A stretch of DNA of 64,000 nt from Loxodes magnus (taxonomy: Eukaryota; Ciliophora; Karyorelictea; Loxodida; Loxodidae). The notes under the pieces were generated by a model. It saw nothing but the letters and a program-made list of their open reading frames with translations. It did not search any database and was not told the DNA's origin. Made by a program: the position numbers and the translations under genes. Shown one piece after another: positions 50,645 through 62,673 of this stretch; within the stretch, counting starts at the first letter, position 1; every line of letters begins with the position of its first letter. Location of the stretch: the NCBI GenBank assembly GCA_946699065.1, contig CAMPDV010001286.1, positions 1 through 64,000 on the forward strand, written 5' to 3'.

Positions 50645-51960
50645 ATGAAAACACAGTCTATAAAAAATAATTTGAAGTAACTTGAGTATAATCAAGATAA
50701 CCTTGCCAAGATTCTATAAGTTTGAGCTATTGCTTCCATTTTTATGCTAAAGCTTAAATACCAAAAAGTCCAAAAACTATTAAAAATTAAAATATATAAA
50801 AAAAGCTAATAGCAATATGGAAAATTAAGGTTTGGCGTTGCTATTTGTTAGAGGTAAAACTTGAATCAAAAATTTTTTTCGATATCCTAGATAGTTGAGC
50901 TGAGAACTATAGCAAATCTAGACTAGCTATATCCTTCTAAAAATAAAGTAGAAGCTCTAGCTCTAATTAAGCGAAGACCTGAAATCTGTTCAAAAGCTAC
51001 AATAAATAAGCTAAATTAAATCTAATTAACTTAGCCTATGTAGATATATCAAAGAAGATTGAATCCCTAGCTGGAACAAAAAGAAGTATGCACCCTTTAA
51101 AACTTCACTCTCAAAATAGTAACTTAATTCTCAATAAAGTCAGCTGTATGAACCGATAGTTTATCTTCTAAACTCTAGTATCTTTTTCCTTAGAAACTTG
51201 ACATATTGGAAAAGCATTTGCAGACTTAAATTTTTCACTATAAAGACTAAAAGGCAAGTTAAAATAAAGTATTTAATAGATCAGAAGTTAAGAAAGTAAG
51301 TCTATAGTCCTAAAGATATTAATAACTTATTTCTTAAGTTAAGGATTACCAGAAAATTCATTATAGACAAGAAATTGCTAAATCCAATACCATTAAAATA
51401 AAATTCCTACTTATTAGATTAATATGGTTACTCCTAATATAATTCCAATGCATAGATGATAAAAAAGCATCGTAAAAAGTTGATAATAGATAAATATGAG
51501 ATTATATAGCCTAAACGATTAATAAAAATAATAAAAGAATAAGGGATATAACGTTAAGAATATACTAGTTAAGTCTTTTAATCAGTAGAGTAGAGTTATA
51601 GAGAAGTAGAAAGCATACTGTTCTAAAACTAATAACAAGCAAACATTTTAGGGTATTATGAAGAGCTTTTTATTGAGTCAAAACTATATGATAGTTAATT
51701 TTGAGTCAGAATTTTAGCTTGTAATGATTAATAAACCTATAACTAGAAATGAATCAACTTTTTGAAGATATCAGCCATATATGCTATATAAAGCTCGAGG
51801 CTTACATTTCTACACTAGACTTGTAAGAAAAAACAAGAAATAAAGTCTTCTAATCAGATTGATTGTTTAATTAATATTCTTAACGCAGCATTAGTCTTAT
51901 TAATGTCCTTGAGAGTATTTTCTCTAATAAAAGTTAAAAAACTTTGTTAAAGCCTTAGTA
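50645..51960. other. no confident gene
   Basis: Several frames are open and weakly protein-like on both strands. The minus-strand frame of the next gene stays open here past two TGAs (DINKTNAALRILIKQS, LELYIAYMADIFKKL), so that gene could be longer than annotated. Confidence 0.35.
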
Positions 51961-51961
51961 G

Positions 51962-52753
51962 TCAGCCATCTGACCTATTCTATCAGCTTGTCTCTATTAG
52001 TTTGTCTTGAATCCCTACTAGGCTTAGTTAGGCGTGTAGCACTTCATTAGTGTACCATCCTTTAATATTCGGAATAGTTTTGGTCTTACACTTAGCGTTC
52101 CTAATTATTTATCCAAGGATTAAGATTTGAATTAAAGAATTTTTTTCTATAAATTTTTCCGCTTTATGTTGGATATATCCTAAATAGTTTTCTAAAAATA
52201 TCTTATTTATTCTTTCTTTAAATTTGCTTAGTTAGTAGCAGTATTTTCATTGGCGTTATTTATTGCACACGTAGCATTTTATTCTTCTTTTAAACTATTA
52301 TTCCTGTAACACTTATTTAATTTAAATTTACTACTTATTTTAAATAAACGTTTACTGTTTATTTTAATTTGAGGCTTCATTTTCTATTTCCATAGGATCT
52401 GATTAATTCTGTTAAAACAAAAATGGCGTTACCTGAATTTATTATTAAATTTAAAGAATTCTTTGTTCCAGTTTGTTTTCTATTTCTTATGATGATTAAA
52501 TTGTTTCTAGTAAAGACGTTATTAGTTTTTCTAATTTTTCTACTTTATCAGTGAGATATCTATTTTTAAACATAAACTCTTTTAATGACTTAGATAATAT
52601 TTCTATTTGAGTTTGTATCGGAAGTTTTTTTAATTCTGGATTTCCAAGTGGTTAATGTTCGTCATATCAATCATATATTAAAGTTAAATTATGTTTATGT
52701 TTTTTTAGTTATGAAAAAATTTCGTATTATTTGCTGGTTTAAAACAAAGTCAT
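51962..52753 (-). CDS. coiled-coil / zinc-knuckle protein copy 5
   Basis: ATG at 52753 starts MTLFQTSKQYEIFSQLKKHK and one frame runs 263 codons to a TGA at 51962-51964 (an earlier TGA at 51983-51985 is also possible). The order is an N-terminal globular-looking part (YDWYDEHQPLGNPELKKLP), coiled coil (YLTDKVEKLEKLITSLLET), a Gln-rich linker with SDPMEIENEA, a knuckle KCYVCNKQRQWKYCYQ (CX2CX4QX3C, His replaced), and a C-terminal region ending KTKTIPNIKGWYTNEVL. The PM[ED][IV] linker and the [IV]P-x-IK end recur in copy 6. It has no frame breaks, so it may still be expressed. Function unknown; a nucleic-acid-binding role is inferred from the knuckle. Confidence 0.6.
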
Positions 52754-52759
52754 TATAAT

Positions 52760-54460
52760 AGATTATATTTATAGGTTTTTAAAATTGGTAAAAGTGTGTA
52801 TATCAATTTATAAATGGTCATGCTGAATTTATCCTGTAGTTTTTATTAAAAAATGGGTAATTAAAATTATCTTGTTTTTTATTTAATCCAAAATTTATTT
52901 TAATGATTAATTTATTTTTTAAGTTTCATAAAAAATTTTAGGATATATAATATTTTTAAGTCTGTTTTCTTTTTATCAGAGTTGTGCAATAAAAAAACGT
53001 TTTTGGATTGAACTGGAAAAGTTATTATTTAATTATATATTTTAATTTTATTTTGCATTTAAAATTGTTTTTATTCAGTGAATTATTTTCTGAGGGTTTT
53101 TTTGATAAAATCATCCTAAATTTTGTATTTTTATGTATATTGTAATATTTTTACGATTATAAAATTATTTTTACGATGGTAAAATTATTATATCATTCTT
53201 TCTATAATTTTTTCTGAATATTAAAGCCTGAAAATGCAAAATAATAAAAAATTTTTTTTTTCATTTTGTATTAGAGGACATTTTTCGGACTACTAAAACT
53301 AGGGAATTCGGGATGAAAAAAATAAAATTCTAAGTAAAACTTCCAAATATAAAAGGGTCTTGAGAAATAAAATGTTATGAAAAAAATATTTTTCAATTAT
53401 GTCTGAATTTGGAAATTTATTTTATAAATATTTTTTGAGAAAAATGTAAAGTTTTTGTTTTAGGGATTTATTTTGGGTTTAGGTTTAAATAAAAAAATTT
53501 CGTTTTTGAATTTTTTGTAAAAAAATTTTTTGATAATTTTTTGATCTAAAGAAAAAGGAAAGATAGGAGCACGAAAATATGAAATCGTAAAATTTTTTTT
53601 ACAGAGTTTTACACTACAGGAGATTTTCGGGACGGGTTAAATTAAAAAAAGGAATAGAGTTTTTAAAGAAGAAAAAAATTAAAAAAATGGATTTTAAAAA
53701 GCTGAGAATAAAAAAATGATTCCCGATTGAAAAAAATAAAAGCACTTTTTCTCTCCAAGTTTTATACTACAGGAGATTTTTAGAAAGGCTAAAATCTTAA
53801 AAAAATAAGGGATAATAGTGTTTTGAAAAAGAGTCTAAATTTTTTTTATAGGTATTGCTAAATTTTTCAAAAAAAAAAAGATCTAATAAGAGTTAAAAAT
53901 CTTTTTCTCTGAAAAATTAACTATACAAAAAAGAAGAAAACGACGTTTAATGCTTATGTTCATCTCTTATTTTAGAAAACATTTTAAGAATAAAAAAATT
54001 ATTAAATATTAATCTAAATAATTAAAATAAATTAAATTAATTAATAAAGATAAACGTAGAAATTAGCAAATTATTATTTCTTTACTTTTTTTAAATAAAT
54101 TTCTTAATTCATTTTTATTTATTTTCACTTTTGTATACCAGTAAATATTTTTAACTAAATCTTTTTATTTACTTAAACGTTTTCCTTATATAATATCTTC
54201 TAAAAAATGAACTCAAAATTTTCTCCTTATTTATTTACTCGTTTTGCGCAGCTGAATTCAAATTTAATGACAACAATTTTAATATCTTTTAATTATTTAA
54301 TAGCTTTTCCTTTTTAATTCTAGCTACTGCTCTTTATATATTTTTTAAGTAATAAATAAATTTTTAACATTATTTTCCATATTTTGATTTTAAATAAAAC
54401 TCTTTATTTTAATGAATCAAATTATGCCCTTTTAAATAAGGCTTTACTACTCTCTTTTTA
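52760..54460. other. AT-rich DNA with one repeated motif
   Basis: Runs of A and T with G-rich words (gggattt, ttcggga). Contains the repeated 22-mer listed separately. No gene recognised. Confidence 0.5.
53606..53780 (+). repeat. 22-bp motif repeated 153 bp apart
   Basis: gttttacactacaggagatt (53606-53625) and gttttatactacaggagatt (53759-53778), each followed by tt, differ by one base. The surrounding A-rich sequence is also loosely similar (aaaattaaaaaaagga versus aaaatcttaaaaaaata), suggesting two units of a diverged tandem repeat of about 150 bp. Confidence 0.7.
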
Positions 54461-54465
54461 TAATT

Positions 54466-56679
54466 TCAACTCTCCATTAAAAATTATTTGATAATTTTCT
54501 CTTTTTAAGATGTATCCTTCCTTTCCATTAATTATATAAAGGTTCTTTGATTCTCATTTTAATATTTATCAAATTTATAAATTTAAATTATTAAATTAAA
54601 TGCTTCTTTTTTTAATTTTTATAGTTAGAAACTTAATTATTCTTTCATCGATTCCATAATTCCTCTTTTTATAATTAAATAGCTTTGTATATATATCCTT
54701 AATTTATTTAAATTTTTGAATTTATCGTTTTTTGTCTTAAAATTCTATTTTTTTCTCATCTACTCTCCTTCTAAATTTCTCTTCCTTCAATAGATATTCT
54801 CTTTTATATCTGTACTAAAATATCTTACCTTTACTTACTTGTTCAATATGCTTTTTTCATACTTTCTTTAAATATTTCACTTTCTCACATTTTTATCCCA
54901 ACTACCTGATATTATTCACTTGTCATCACTACTTAGTGCTACACTCCTTACTTCAGCTGTATGCCCCATTAACGTATATACACATTCTCCTGTTTAGAAA
55001 TCCCATATCTTTATTGTTTTATCTCCACTTCCTGATACTATAAAACTGTTGTTGCTTGTCAATGTAACTCCTCCTATTCAACCTTAATGCCTGTTATTGT
55101 TCTTATACACTATCCAGTCTAAAAATTGCATATCTTAATCATCTTATCAGAACTTCCAGAAACGATTCATCTCTGGTCACTTGATATTACTACAGAATTT
55201 ACAGATTATGTATGTCCCTTCAGTGTACTCTTTAATTAGTTAGCTTGTAAATTTCATATCTTTATTGTATTATCTATACTTGTAGATATAATATAGTTGT
55301 TGTCACTTGAAATTGCTACAGATAAAACTTGACTCGTATGCCCCTACAAGGAACTTTTTAATTAATTAGTTTTGAAATCCCAAATTTTGATCGTGTTATC
55401 ATAACTACCAGAAACGATTCACTTCTGGTCATTTGTTAGAACTACTGAGTAAACAGAACTATTATATCCATATAAAGTACTCTTTAACTAACCAGACACT
55501 AAATCCCATATCTTTATAGTATTGTCATCACTTCCAGATATTATATAATTGCAGTCACTCGAAATAGATGCAGTTAAAACAAAACCTGTATGTCCCTACA
55601 AAGTACTCTTTAATTAGGCACTATTAAAGTCCCATATTTTTATCGTATTATCATCGCTTACTGAAACAATTCATTTCTGGTCTCTAGATATAGTTACAGA
55701 TAATATAGTTTTTGTATGTCCCTACATTATTTGATCTGTGTATAAAAATATACCTTAATCTTGAATTTCATTAAATTAATTAATAGCTTTCTATTAATTA
55801 TTTGCTGCTTTGTTTTCTATATAAATATTTTAAAATAAATACATTAAATTTAAGGCTCTTAAGAGTTTTTCCATTGCCTCTGAAATTTATATTAAACTTA
55901 CTTCTGATTTTTATAAATATTCTTGATAGAATTCTTGATTCATCTACTTTAATCAGTCTCTTTCTCAGATTTATATATTTTAAAATTTCATTAACTAACT
56001 TGATAATAGTTATATCTAACTAATTAAATGCTTAATAAACTCTTTATGCTATTCTATCTATCTACGGTAATTTTATATCTTATATCTTACATTTAAAGTT
56101 ATTGCTTAATTAAAAATAATTTTAGTCGTAGTTAATTAAAACACTATAGGCCTGCTAAGCTTTTAATATTTAATTTTAAACTATTTAAATTAGTTAGGTA
56201 TATTCTAAATTTGAAACATCATGTCATTTACTTTATTTCAATTAGCTTTATAACTCCAGTAAGTTATTTATCTCCTTTTTTGTTGTTACTTAGTGACTTT
56301 ATAGTTCTTCATATATTTTAGAACTATCTGTAAATAAATTAATTTCGAGGTCCTCTAGAAGTTTATTTACTATAGCCAGCTTTATCTTTTTTATCTTCTA
56401 TAACTCTTAACTTACTCTATTCTCTAATGATTTTAACTATATTATATTAGATTATATAAAGCTTTGCTTGGTAGTATCTAACATCAGCTTATCACTCTAT
56501 AGTTAAGTTGGGTGAGTTTTAGTATGAGTTTTGCAGTTATTACCCATACATTAGATTTATTTAGACTTTAAGAACTAGTTATGAATACATTCGTAACACA
56601 TTTAGTGAACACATTCAAGTATCATAGGAACCTTCACCTAGTCATCAAAATCTCCGTTACAAGCTTTACATTTGATGTT
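54466..56679 (-). CDS. RING finger - coiled coil - WD40 protein
   Basis: Likely E3 ubiquitin ligase-like protein. The N-terminal RING starts at 56670: CKAC, 14 residues, CVHQMCYEC, then CMGNNC, giving C-x2-C-x14-C-x-H-x2-C-x2-C-x12-C-x4-C. About 200 residues of coiled coil follow (LENRVSQELQKIKK...). A frame change near 55850 leads into seven WD40 blades (55735-54880) such as GHTSQVLSVAISSDNNY and DQKWIVSGSYDNTIKIWDF, where Trp at 55419-55421 is TGA and many Gln are TAA/TAG. A second frame change lies near 55085 (GHQGW). After the last blade (GSWDKNVRKW) a coiled-coil tail continues to TGA at 54466-54468; if the TGA in KW is a stop, the gene ends at 54877. No in-frame ATG precedes the RING, so the true start, possibly on a small upstream exon, is unknown. 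Confidence 0.8.
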
Positions 56680-56932
56680 TACGAATATTTTAATTATTAT
56701 TTTATTAATTAAAAATTAGATTTTAAATAATATCTTAAACTATTAAACTTGCTACTTTTATTTTAGCACTAAGCATCAGTTAATGCTTAAAACTTCTTTT
56801 ATTTATCAATATACTAAACATATAAAGAACTATAATTTAATGTATTAATTGAAACTCAATAATAATAATATTTAATTAATTATAAAAGTATAGCATATTA
56901 ATAAATTAGCCACTTTAGTCCTTACTTCTTTC

Positions 56933-57737
56933 TCATCTTTTACTCTTTTTGGGATTACATGCTTTGCCGTAGTTATCTGAAAAATTATGGATTTTTTCCA
57001 TTTGGTGTATTACCTTTCTCATCTCATTATTCTTTTAATTAAGCAATCCCATTATTTTGAATTTGCTTCTATTACTATTATTAATATTCATGAGCTATGA
57101 AATAACTTAACAGTTAATAGCTTTATATCGTTTGTTTAGTAAGTTTTGTATATTAGATTAATCTGGCTTGTTTTCTCTTACTTTTATTTACCTTAAAAAA
57201 TCTGCAGTTTATCATTAAATAGCCTATTTCATTTTTTTATAAGCATCTTTTAAATCTCTTTCATTCATTACTGCAAGTTGTTATTTAAGGTTCAATGTCC
57301 AAATAATTTCTTAGTGCAATTTATGGTTAATGGGTTTATTTACTTTCTGCTGAAGTTTTTCTAAGCATTTATCAATCAAGAGATTTTATTATTATGCCTT
57401 TTAATTTAATTCACAAGATTTTAACTTAAAATTTTCCTTTATGGCTATTATATTGCAGCGTGAAAAGATTGTTTAATATAAGTAGAATTTTTAATCTAAT
57501 TAATATGCACAAAAATCAAGCTTTATTTATTTATTTGTTACTTAAATCAGAAATATTTATATATCGCCTCCAAGAAAAGGCTAAATTTTTTAATTATAAT
57601 GATGAACCTTAAGTTTTATGACAGCTAAGCTCTCGTCTTGCTCATTCTCTGAAAGGCCTCTTTACGGATATAATAGATTTATTCTGCTGATCGGTTTCTG
57701 AAAACAGAGAACATCGATAAATGAATTTTTACTCCAT
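56933..57737 (-). CDS. hypothetical coiled-coil protein
   Basis: The distal two thirds read well in one frame: DFCAYQLDQKFYLYQTIFSR, LIDKCLEKLQQKVNKPIN, LAVMNERDLKDAYKKMKQAI, KIMGLLNQKNNEMRKVIHQM, ending NPKKSKR and TGA at 56933-56935. The N-terminal part, from ATG 57737 (MEQKFIYRCSLFSETDQQN), lies in another frame, so there is an intron or break near 57550. Helical, Lys/Gln-rich, no recognised domain. It sits between the RING-WD40 gene and the GC-richer island at 57.9 kb. It could be a diverged relative of the coiled-coil part of the RING-WD40 family, but I see no direct alignment. Confidence 0.5.
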
Positions 57738-57919
57738 ATTTATATACTTGAAGCCTCTATCAAATTCATATAATCTTCAGATGCGCTATTCTCAAGAAAT
57801 TTTATCCAACAATTAAACTTTCTTAGATTAGAGATATAATCAAACAATTAAAAATCTTGCTTCCACCATTTTTTTGATCATTAAAGTATAAATTTAATCT
57901 TATTATATAATAAAATAAA

Positions 57920-58250
57920 TGTCGGCCATGGTTAGAAGAACTACTAGGTAATCTGGTGCAGTTTATAATGCCTTACGAGTAATCTTGCACTAGATGCCAG
58001 CACGGGGAAGGGTGAACAAACTCAGAAGAGACAAACCTAACTTACCCGAGAACTCTTACTTGCAGTATGAACGCTTGACTAAAGAACCTACTAATGACTT
58101 AATTACTAATTCTTATTTGGACTTATTCATGAAGGATGGGGACATTTTATTCCTGATTTGAAAATAATCTTTAACAAACAGAATCCTCATTTGGAGAAGC
58201 CGAAGTGATTCATTGGAGAGCTAGAATGCTAACACGAAGTATGAGAACAA
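57920..58250. other. GC-richer island, possible non-coding RNA
   Basis: About 330 bases with clearly higher GC than the flanks, bounded by A/T runs. No frame is convincing. It begins gtcggccatggttag and includes ggtgcag...ctgcac-like complementary words and gccagcacggggaaggg. It is followed directly by hairpin repeat copy 1. I considered 5S rRNA, SRP RNA, RNase P and U-type RNAs; none fits beyond a few bases. Confidence 0.3.
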
Positions 58251-58276
58251 ATTTTAAATATTAAATATTAATATTG

Positions 58277-58314
58277 AAAGAACTGTGAACCAACGAGGTG
58301 CTACGCGCTCTATA
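58277..58314 (+). repeat. hairpin repeat copy 1
   Basis: aaagaactgtgaaccaacga followed by ggtgctacgcgctctataat. Shares a core with the copies at 60761 and 63951. The core can form a short stem (gcacc/ggtgc in the other copies) around aacga. This copy lies at the end of the 57.9-58.25 kb island. Confidence 0.85.
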
Positions 58315-58601
58315 ATAATTTTGATTGATTTATTAATTTTCGGTAGTTACATTTTTTTTTTAAAGAGATAAATAAATATTTTTTTTAAAGATAATGTTTC
58401 TTTAATTATTTGAATTAATTATTAATTTAGTCTATTTGTAATATATAATATTAATATTGTGCGAATTGAATATTTATTTTATATATTATAACTACTTTTT
58501 TATTAATGGTGTTTAAGTAATTTAAATATTAATTTCTAAGTTTAAAGGTTTAATCTAATATATTAAATTTAATATTTTTAAGTAAATAATAAAAATTTAA
58601 G

Positions 58602-59190
58602 ATGTCAGTAAAAAGCTAATGCTAAGATTGTAAGAGTGAACTTTATATTTGATTAAACAATCTAATGATCCTTCCTTGTAATTTCTAATTATTTTACGAA
58701 TGTGTTTAAAATAATTTTAGTAACTTAGAAGTGACAAAAAGTTAATAAATATCATCAAATAAAATTTAATTTAAAAAAATTTAGAATTTATGCAAATTCA
58801 GGAAAATGAGATAAATGCAGGATTATAAAACTTAAAAAGAGCAAAGCTTAATGTAGTGAATAAGTTTATGTAAGATTTAGAAAATTAGTACATAGATAAA
58901 TTTTCAGATATCTTAAGAGAGCTATAAAGTTTAGTAACTACATATAAATAAGAAAATATTAAATTATTAAATTTTTTAAATAGATTAAAAGTAAGAAATG
59001 GTAACTTTAGCATTTAGGATTTAGATTGAAATCAGTTAATTGAAAAGATGTAAAGCTAAACTAAAAGAGCCTAAATTGAAATAAAGAATCTAATGAACTT
59101 TAAGCAGAATATATTTGAGGAAAGTAACAAATATTGATGGATTTTTAAGTAAACAAAGTGATTTGATAATACTAATAAAAGATTAAAATA
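58602..59190 (+). pseudogene. damaged RING / coiled-coil paralogue
   Basis: ATG at 58602 gives MSVKSQCQDCKSELYIW, then MILPCNFQLFYECVQNNF. This aligns with the RING of the 54.5-56.7 kb gene (CKACNGDF..., MILECVHQMCYECIHNQF). The first Cys pair and two later Cys remain, but His4 and Cys5 are replaced, so zinc binding is probably lost. After a one-base frame change at about 58790 the coiled coil resumes: INAGLQNLKRAKLNVVNKFM, matching KIKKIKLAIVNKLLEDLE of the intact paralogue. No WD40 blades follow. It is on the opposite strand, about 2 kb from its relative: an inverted, truncated duplicate. Confidence 0.65.
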
Positions 59191-59199
59191 ATAATATTT

Positions 59200-60320
59200 T
59201 TAATTACTACTATTTCATTGAAACTTAATCTCTCGATTCAAGTTTAGAAAATAAAAAAAATAAGCCAGATCTGATATTTTAGTAACAAAGATTTTGGTAA
59301 AATTTATCTGGAATATAAAAAAGAAATGCATGTGAAAAAATTAGCAATGAAATAACCTTTTCGAACTTTATAAAACTTCCGCACAATTTTTTAATAGAAT
59401 ATGACTATTTTAAAATAAAAAGCTAAAAAATATAGAAACAATATATTAAATTGAATTTATTAGAGAAGAAACTTAGTTTATTGAAAGATATTTGCTAGAA
59501 TTAAATTAATTGATTCTAAATTCTAAGAAAATTAATTAGGATATAAATAATAAATAAGTTATTATGATAAGAATTTAGCAATTATAATATAATATTTAAT
59601 ATAAAAGAATAAGTAAAACAATAAAAATGTCATAATTTAATCATAAAATAATAATGAAAACAAATATATTGAAATAAATAAATACTAATTATAAATTATA
59701 CTATTAAAAATATTTAGAATCTAATAATAAAAGCTATAAATAAATAAGCATAAAAAATAAATTTAATAAGCAATAAAAATAATCAAAAATGAAATTTGAA
59801 AGAATCATATAAATTTAATTTAACTATTTGATTTATAATTTTTATTAAAATATTATTATTTATTTCTATATATAATTTAAAATTATTTAAAGCTTTACTA
59901 TGCTTAAAATGTTTAAAAATTAAATAATTTTTTTAATTGTTTAATATATTTAATAAGTATAATCATATTTTTTAAATGCGATTCTAGCATAATTTAATAT
60001 TTTCTTCTATTTCTTATTGTAGCTTAAAATAATATGATAATTTTAGTACATTTTTGATAATTTTAGAATTAAAAAATTTTAAAATTTGAAATATAAATAT
60101 TATTTAACTTATAAAGATTTTGCTAAGCTAAAAGTTTATGAAAAATTAATTAAAACTATTTTATAAAGATATAAAGCATAAAAATATATTATTTAAAATA
60201 TAATAAGAAATTAAATATTTGTATAATAGATGTAAAGAGTTCCTTAATGATCTTTATAAATTAAAATTTATTATTAATTTCTTTATTTACTATATCATTT
60301 ATCGTATAAATTTATTATAT
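59200..60320. other. AT-rich intergenic DNA
   Basis: A Lys/Asn/Ile-rich open stretch continues from the RING paralogue to about 59.6 kb without domain features; beyond that only A/T runs. Confidence 0.5.
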
Positions 60321-60360
60321 GGCTTTGCTCATTGTTCGAAGGTGAGTAGCAAGGTCATCT

Positions 60361-60568
60361 TCATCAGAGTTGGGGAAGTTAAGTACCCATAATCGACTTT
60401 ATGTCTTCCTCTGCTTTGGTTTGACCTCGAGACATAAGATTCTTAGACCTTCGGTACTGGCTTAGTTTAGATTTAATTCTGGAACGAAAAAGAAATAATA
60501 TTGCGAGCTTCATCAGAGGTGGGGAATTTAAGTACCCATAATTGACACATGTCGTCCTCTGCTTTGGT
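60361..60568. repeat. 60-bp direct repeat pair
   Basis: 60361-60420 and 60510-60568 are near copies in the same orientation, sharing catcagag-tggggaa-ttaagtaccc, ataat-gac and tcctctgctttggt. They lie 149 bp apart inside the GC-richer segment 60320-60640. Read on the minus strand both encode KAEED in the same relative position, but frames then differ, so coding is doubtful. Confidence 0.85.
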
Positions 60569-60640
60569 GATGCAATGAGACGCAACCCTGCCATTTCCTT
60601 GAACCTCCAACAAGTATTAAAGATCACGAGTATTCTGAAA

Positions 60641-60762
60641 TTATATCAGTATTGAACATTTTTATCAGTACTGAATAATTATACCAGTATTGAACAAGGT
60701 TTATCAGTATCTGATAATTTTATCAGTAACAAACATTCTTGTCAGTATGAAACATTTTTTAA
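60641..60762. repeat. about six diverged tandem repeats of 20-22 bp
   Basis: The consensus is roughly tttatcagtattgaacatt, repeated six times with substitutions (ttatatcagtattgaacatt, tttatcagtactgaataatt, ataccagtattgaacaagg and so on). It lies between the 60-bp repeats and hairpin repeat copy 2. Confidence 0.85.
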
Positions 60763-60810
60763 AGAACTGCGCACCAATGAAAGTGCTACGCGCTCTATAA
60801 TCAAATTTAT
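60761..60810 (+). repeat. hairpin repeat copy 2
   Basis: aaagaactgcgcaccaatga, then aagtgctacgcgctctataa and tcaaattt. Ends the GC-richer segment 60320-60760, as copy 1 ends its island. Confidence 0.9.
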
Positions 60811-60814
60811 TTAT

Positions 60815-62670
60815 TTATTTATTATTATTTATATATAAAATAAATTTCTTATAATGCAAAGCTTTAAAAAGTTAGTCTAATTTATTTTTTTAATTTTTAT
60901 ATATATTTGAAAATATAATAAATGAACAAACTTGCTATAATATAATTAGAAAGAATATCTATTTGATAAAAGTATAAGCTAAATTTATCAGTTTAATAGA
61001 GTTTTTAATTAATTATAAAAGAGAATTTTATAATTAATTTTGTCTGAAATGTTTAGAAAAATAAGTTTTTATATTATTTTTAATAGAAAGGAATATATTT
61101 TAACTAAAAATAAGAAGCGATTTATTCTTTATAGATATAATTTATTTTGTATATTAATAATTTAAAATTATAATTTTTTTAATATTTTGATTATTTATTA
61201 ATTTACACTTTATGATTTTTTTAGTAATATTTTTAAATAATTTTTTAGAAATTGATAGTCTCAATTAAATTATAAGTAGTTTTTATAATCATTTTTTATG
61301 AAAAAATTTATTTTTTTAATTTTTCCATTTATTTTTTTATTTAACTTTAGTTATCCTTAACATATTTTTAAAGTTAAATTCTAGATTACATAATTTTTAT
61401 ATGCTTTATCTAAACATTTAACTAAAATATTTTAAATATTTATTTAAAATATCATTTAAAAGAATAAATTTTATTAAATTTTCTCTAGTTATATTTTATT
61501 ATTTTTTCCAACATTTAGTTGGGTTTCTTATAAAATACTAATACATTTTATATATAAAATGATATTTTAAACTTTTATTCAGCAAAATGAAAAATATTAT
61601 TTTTCTTATCTTTTATTTTCATTTTTCGTATTTTTTCTTCCTTAATAAAATATGGTTTCAACTAAACTTGTTTTAAATATTAGTAATTTTTATAATTTTA
61701 ATCTTTTTCTTTCTTATTATTTAACTAATAATGATTTTTTTTATTGTTCAATTATTAAATTATTTATGTCATTCTAAATATTTCCTTTTAACATATCTTT
61801 ACTTTTATTTCCTTCATTAGTTTTGTTTTATTTATTATTTGCTAGCAGCTTAAATTTTTCCAATAATAACACTTCTAATATATTCTTTTGAAAATGCAAA
61901 AAATAATCTAAATTTTATTAAAATTAAAGTATTTTTTAATGTTTAAATCGTAGTTTTAAATTATCTTTAGAATGTTTAATAAAGAAAATATAACTTTAAA
62001 AACTAAATTTTAAATATTCTAATGAAAATTAAAAAGAATCTGATTGAAATATTTATCTTAAATCAATATTATCTAAATTTCTCTAAACTGCTTCAGAGGT
62101 TTATTTTATTTACTTTTTTCATACTGTATGTTATAACTTTATTAGAATTTTTCATAAACATTTATTATAAAAATAAATTAAATATTTGGAAAAGGCTTAT
62201 CAAATTAAACAGAGCCGAAGGTAGAATAAAAAGAGAGTGATGATGAAAGCAAGAAACGTAAAAAGCCAAATGAGAAAAAGAAATTTACATTAATAAACTT
62301 AAATTTATATAAATTGAAGTATCTGAATTAAATCGGAAGCTTTATACAGTAAATATGCTATTAAAGTGAAATAATTTATAAGTTTTATACTTTTAGGCTT
62401 ATTTAATTATTATTAAAGATTTTCTCTTAAAAAATTTAATTTATGAATTTAGTTATAATTTACTAATATAAACTTTTTATTACTTCTTATTGTTTAATTA
62501 TTATCTAGCATTTACATAGAATAAATATAAGATATTTATTCTTCTTTATACAAAACTATTTTCTAAGATTTTTTAGTTCATATTTAGAGAAGAATTTTGA
62601 CTAATATTTTTATTATCCTTTTAGTTAAAGAAACTATTTCGTATTTTATTAATTAAAATGATATATAGAA
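60815..62670. other. AT-rich intergenic DNA
   Basis: No gene recognised; a short open stretch at 62022-62240 on the plus strand is Ile/Leu/Lys-rich without features. Confidence 0.55.
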
Positions 62671-62673
62671 AAA

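Noticed and set aside
57915-57960. 5S rRNA-like start (gtcggccat)
   Set aside because: Similarity ends after nine bases; no box A/C elements or 5S fold follow.
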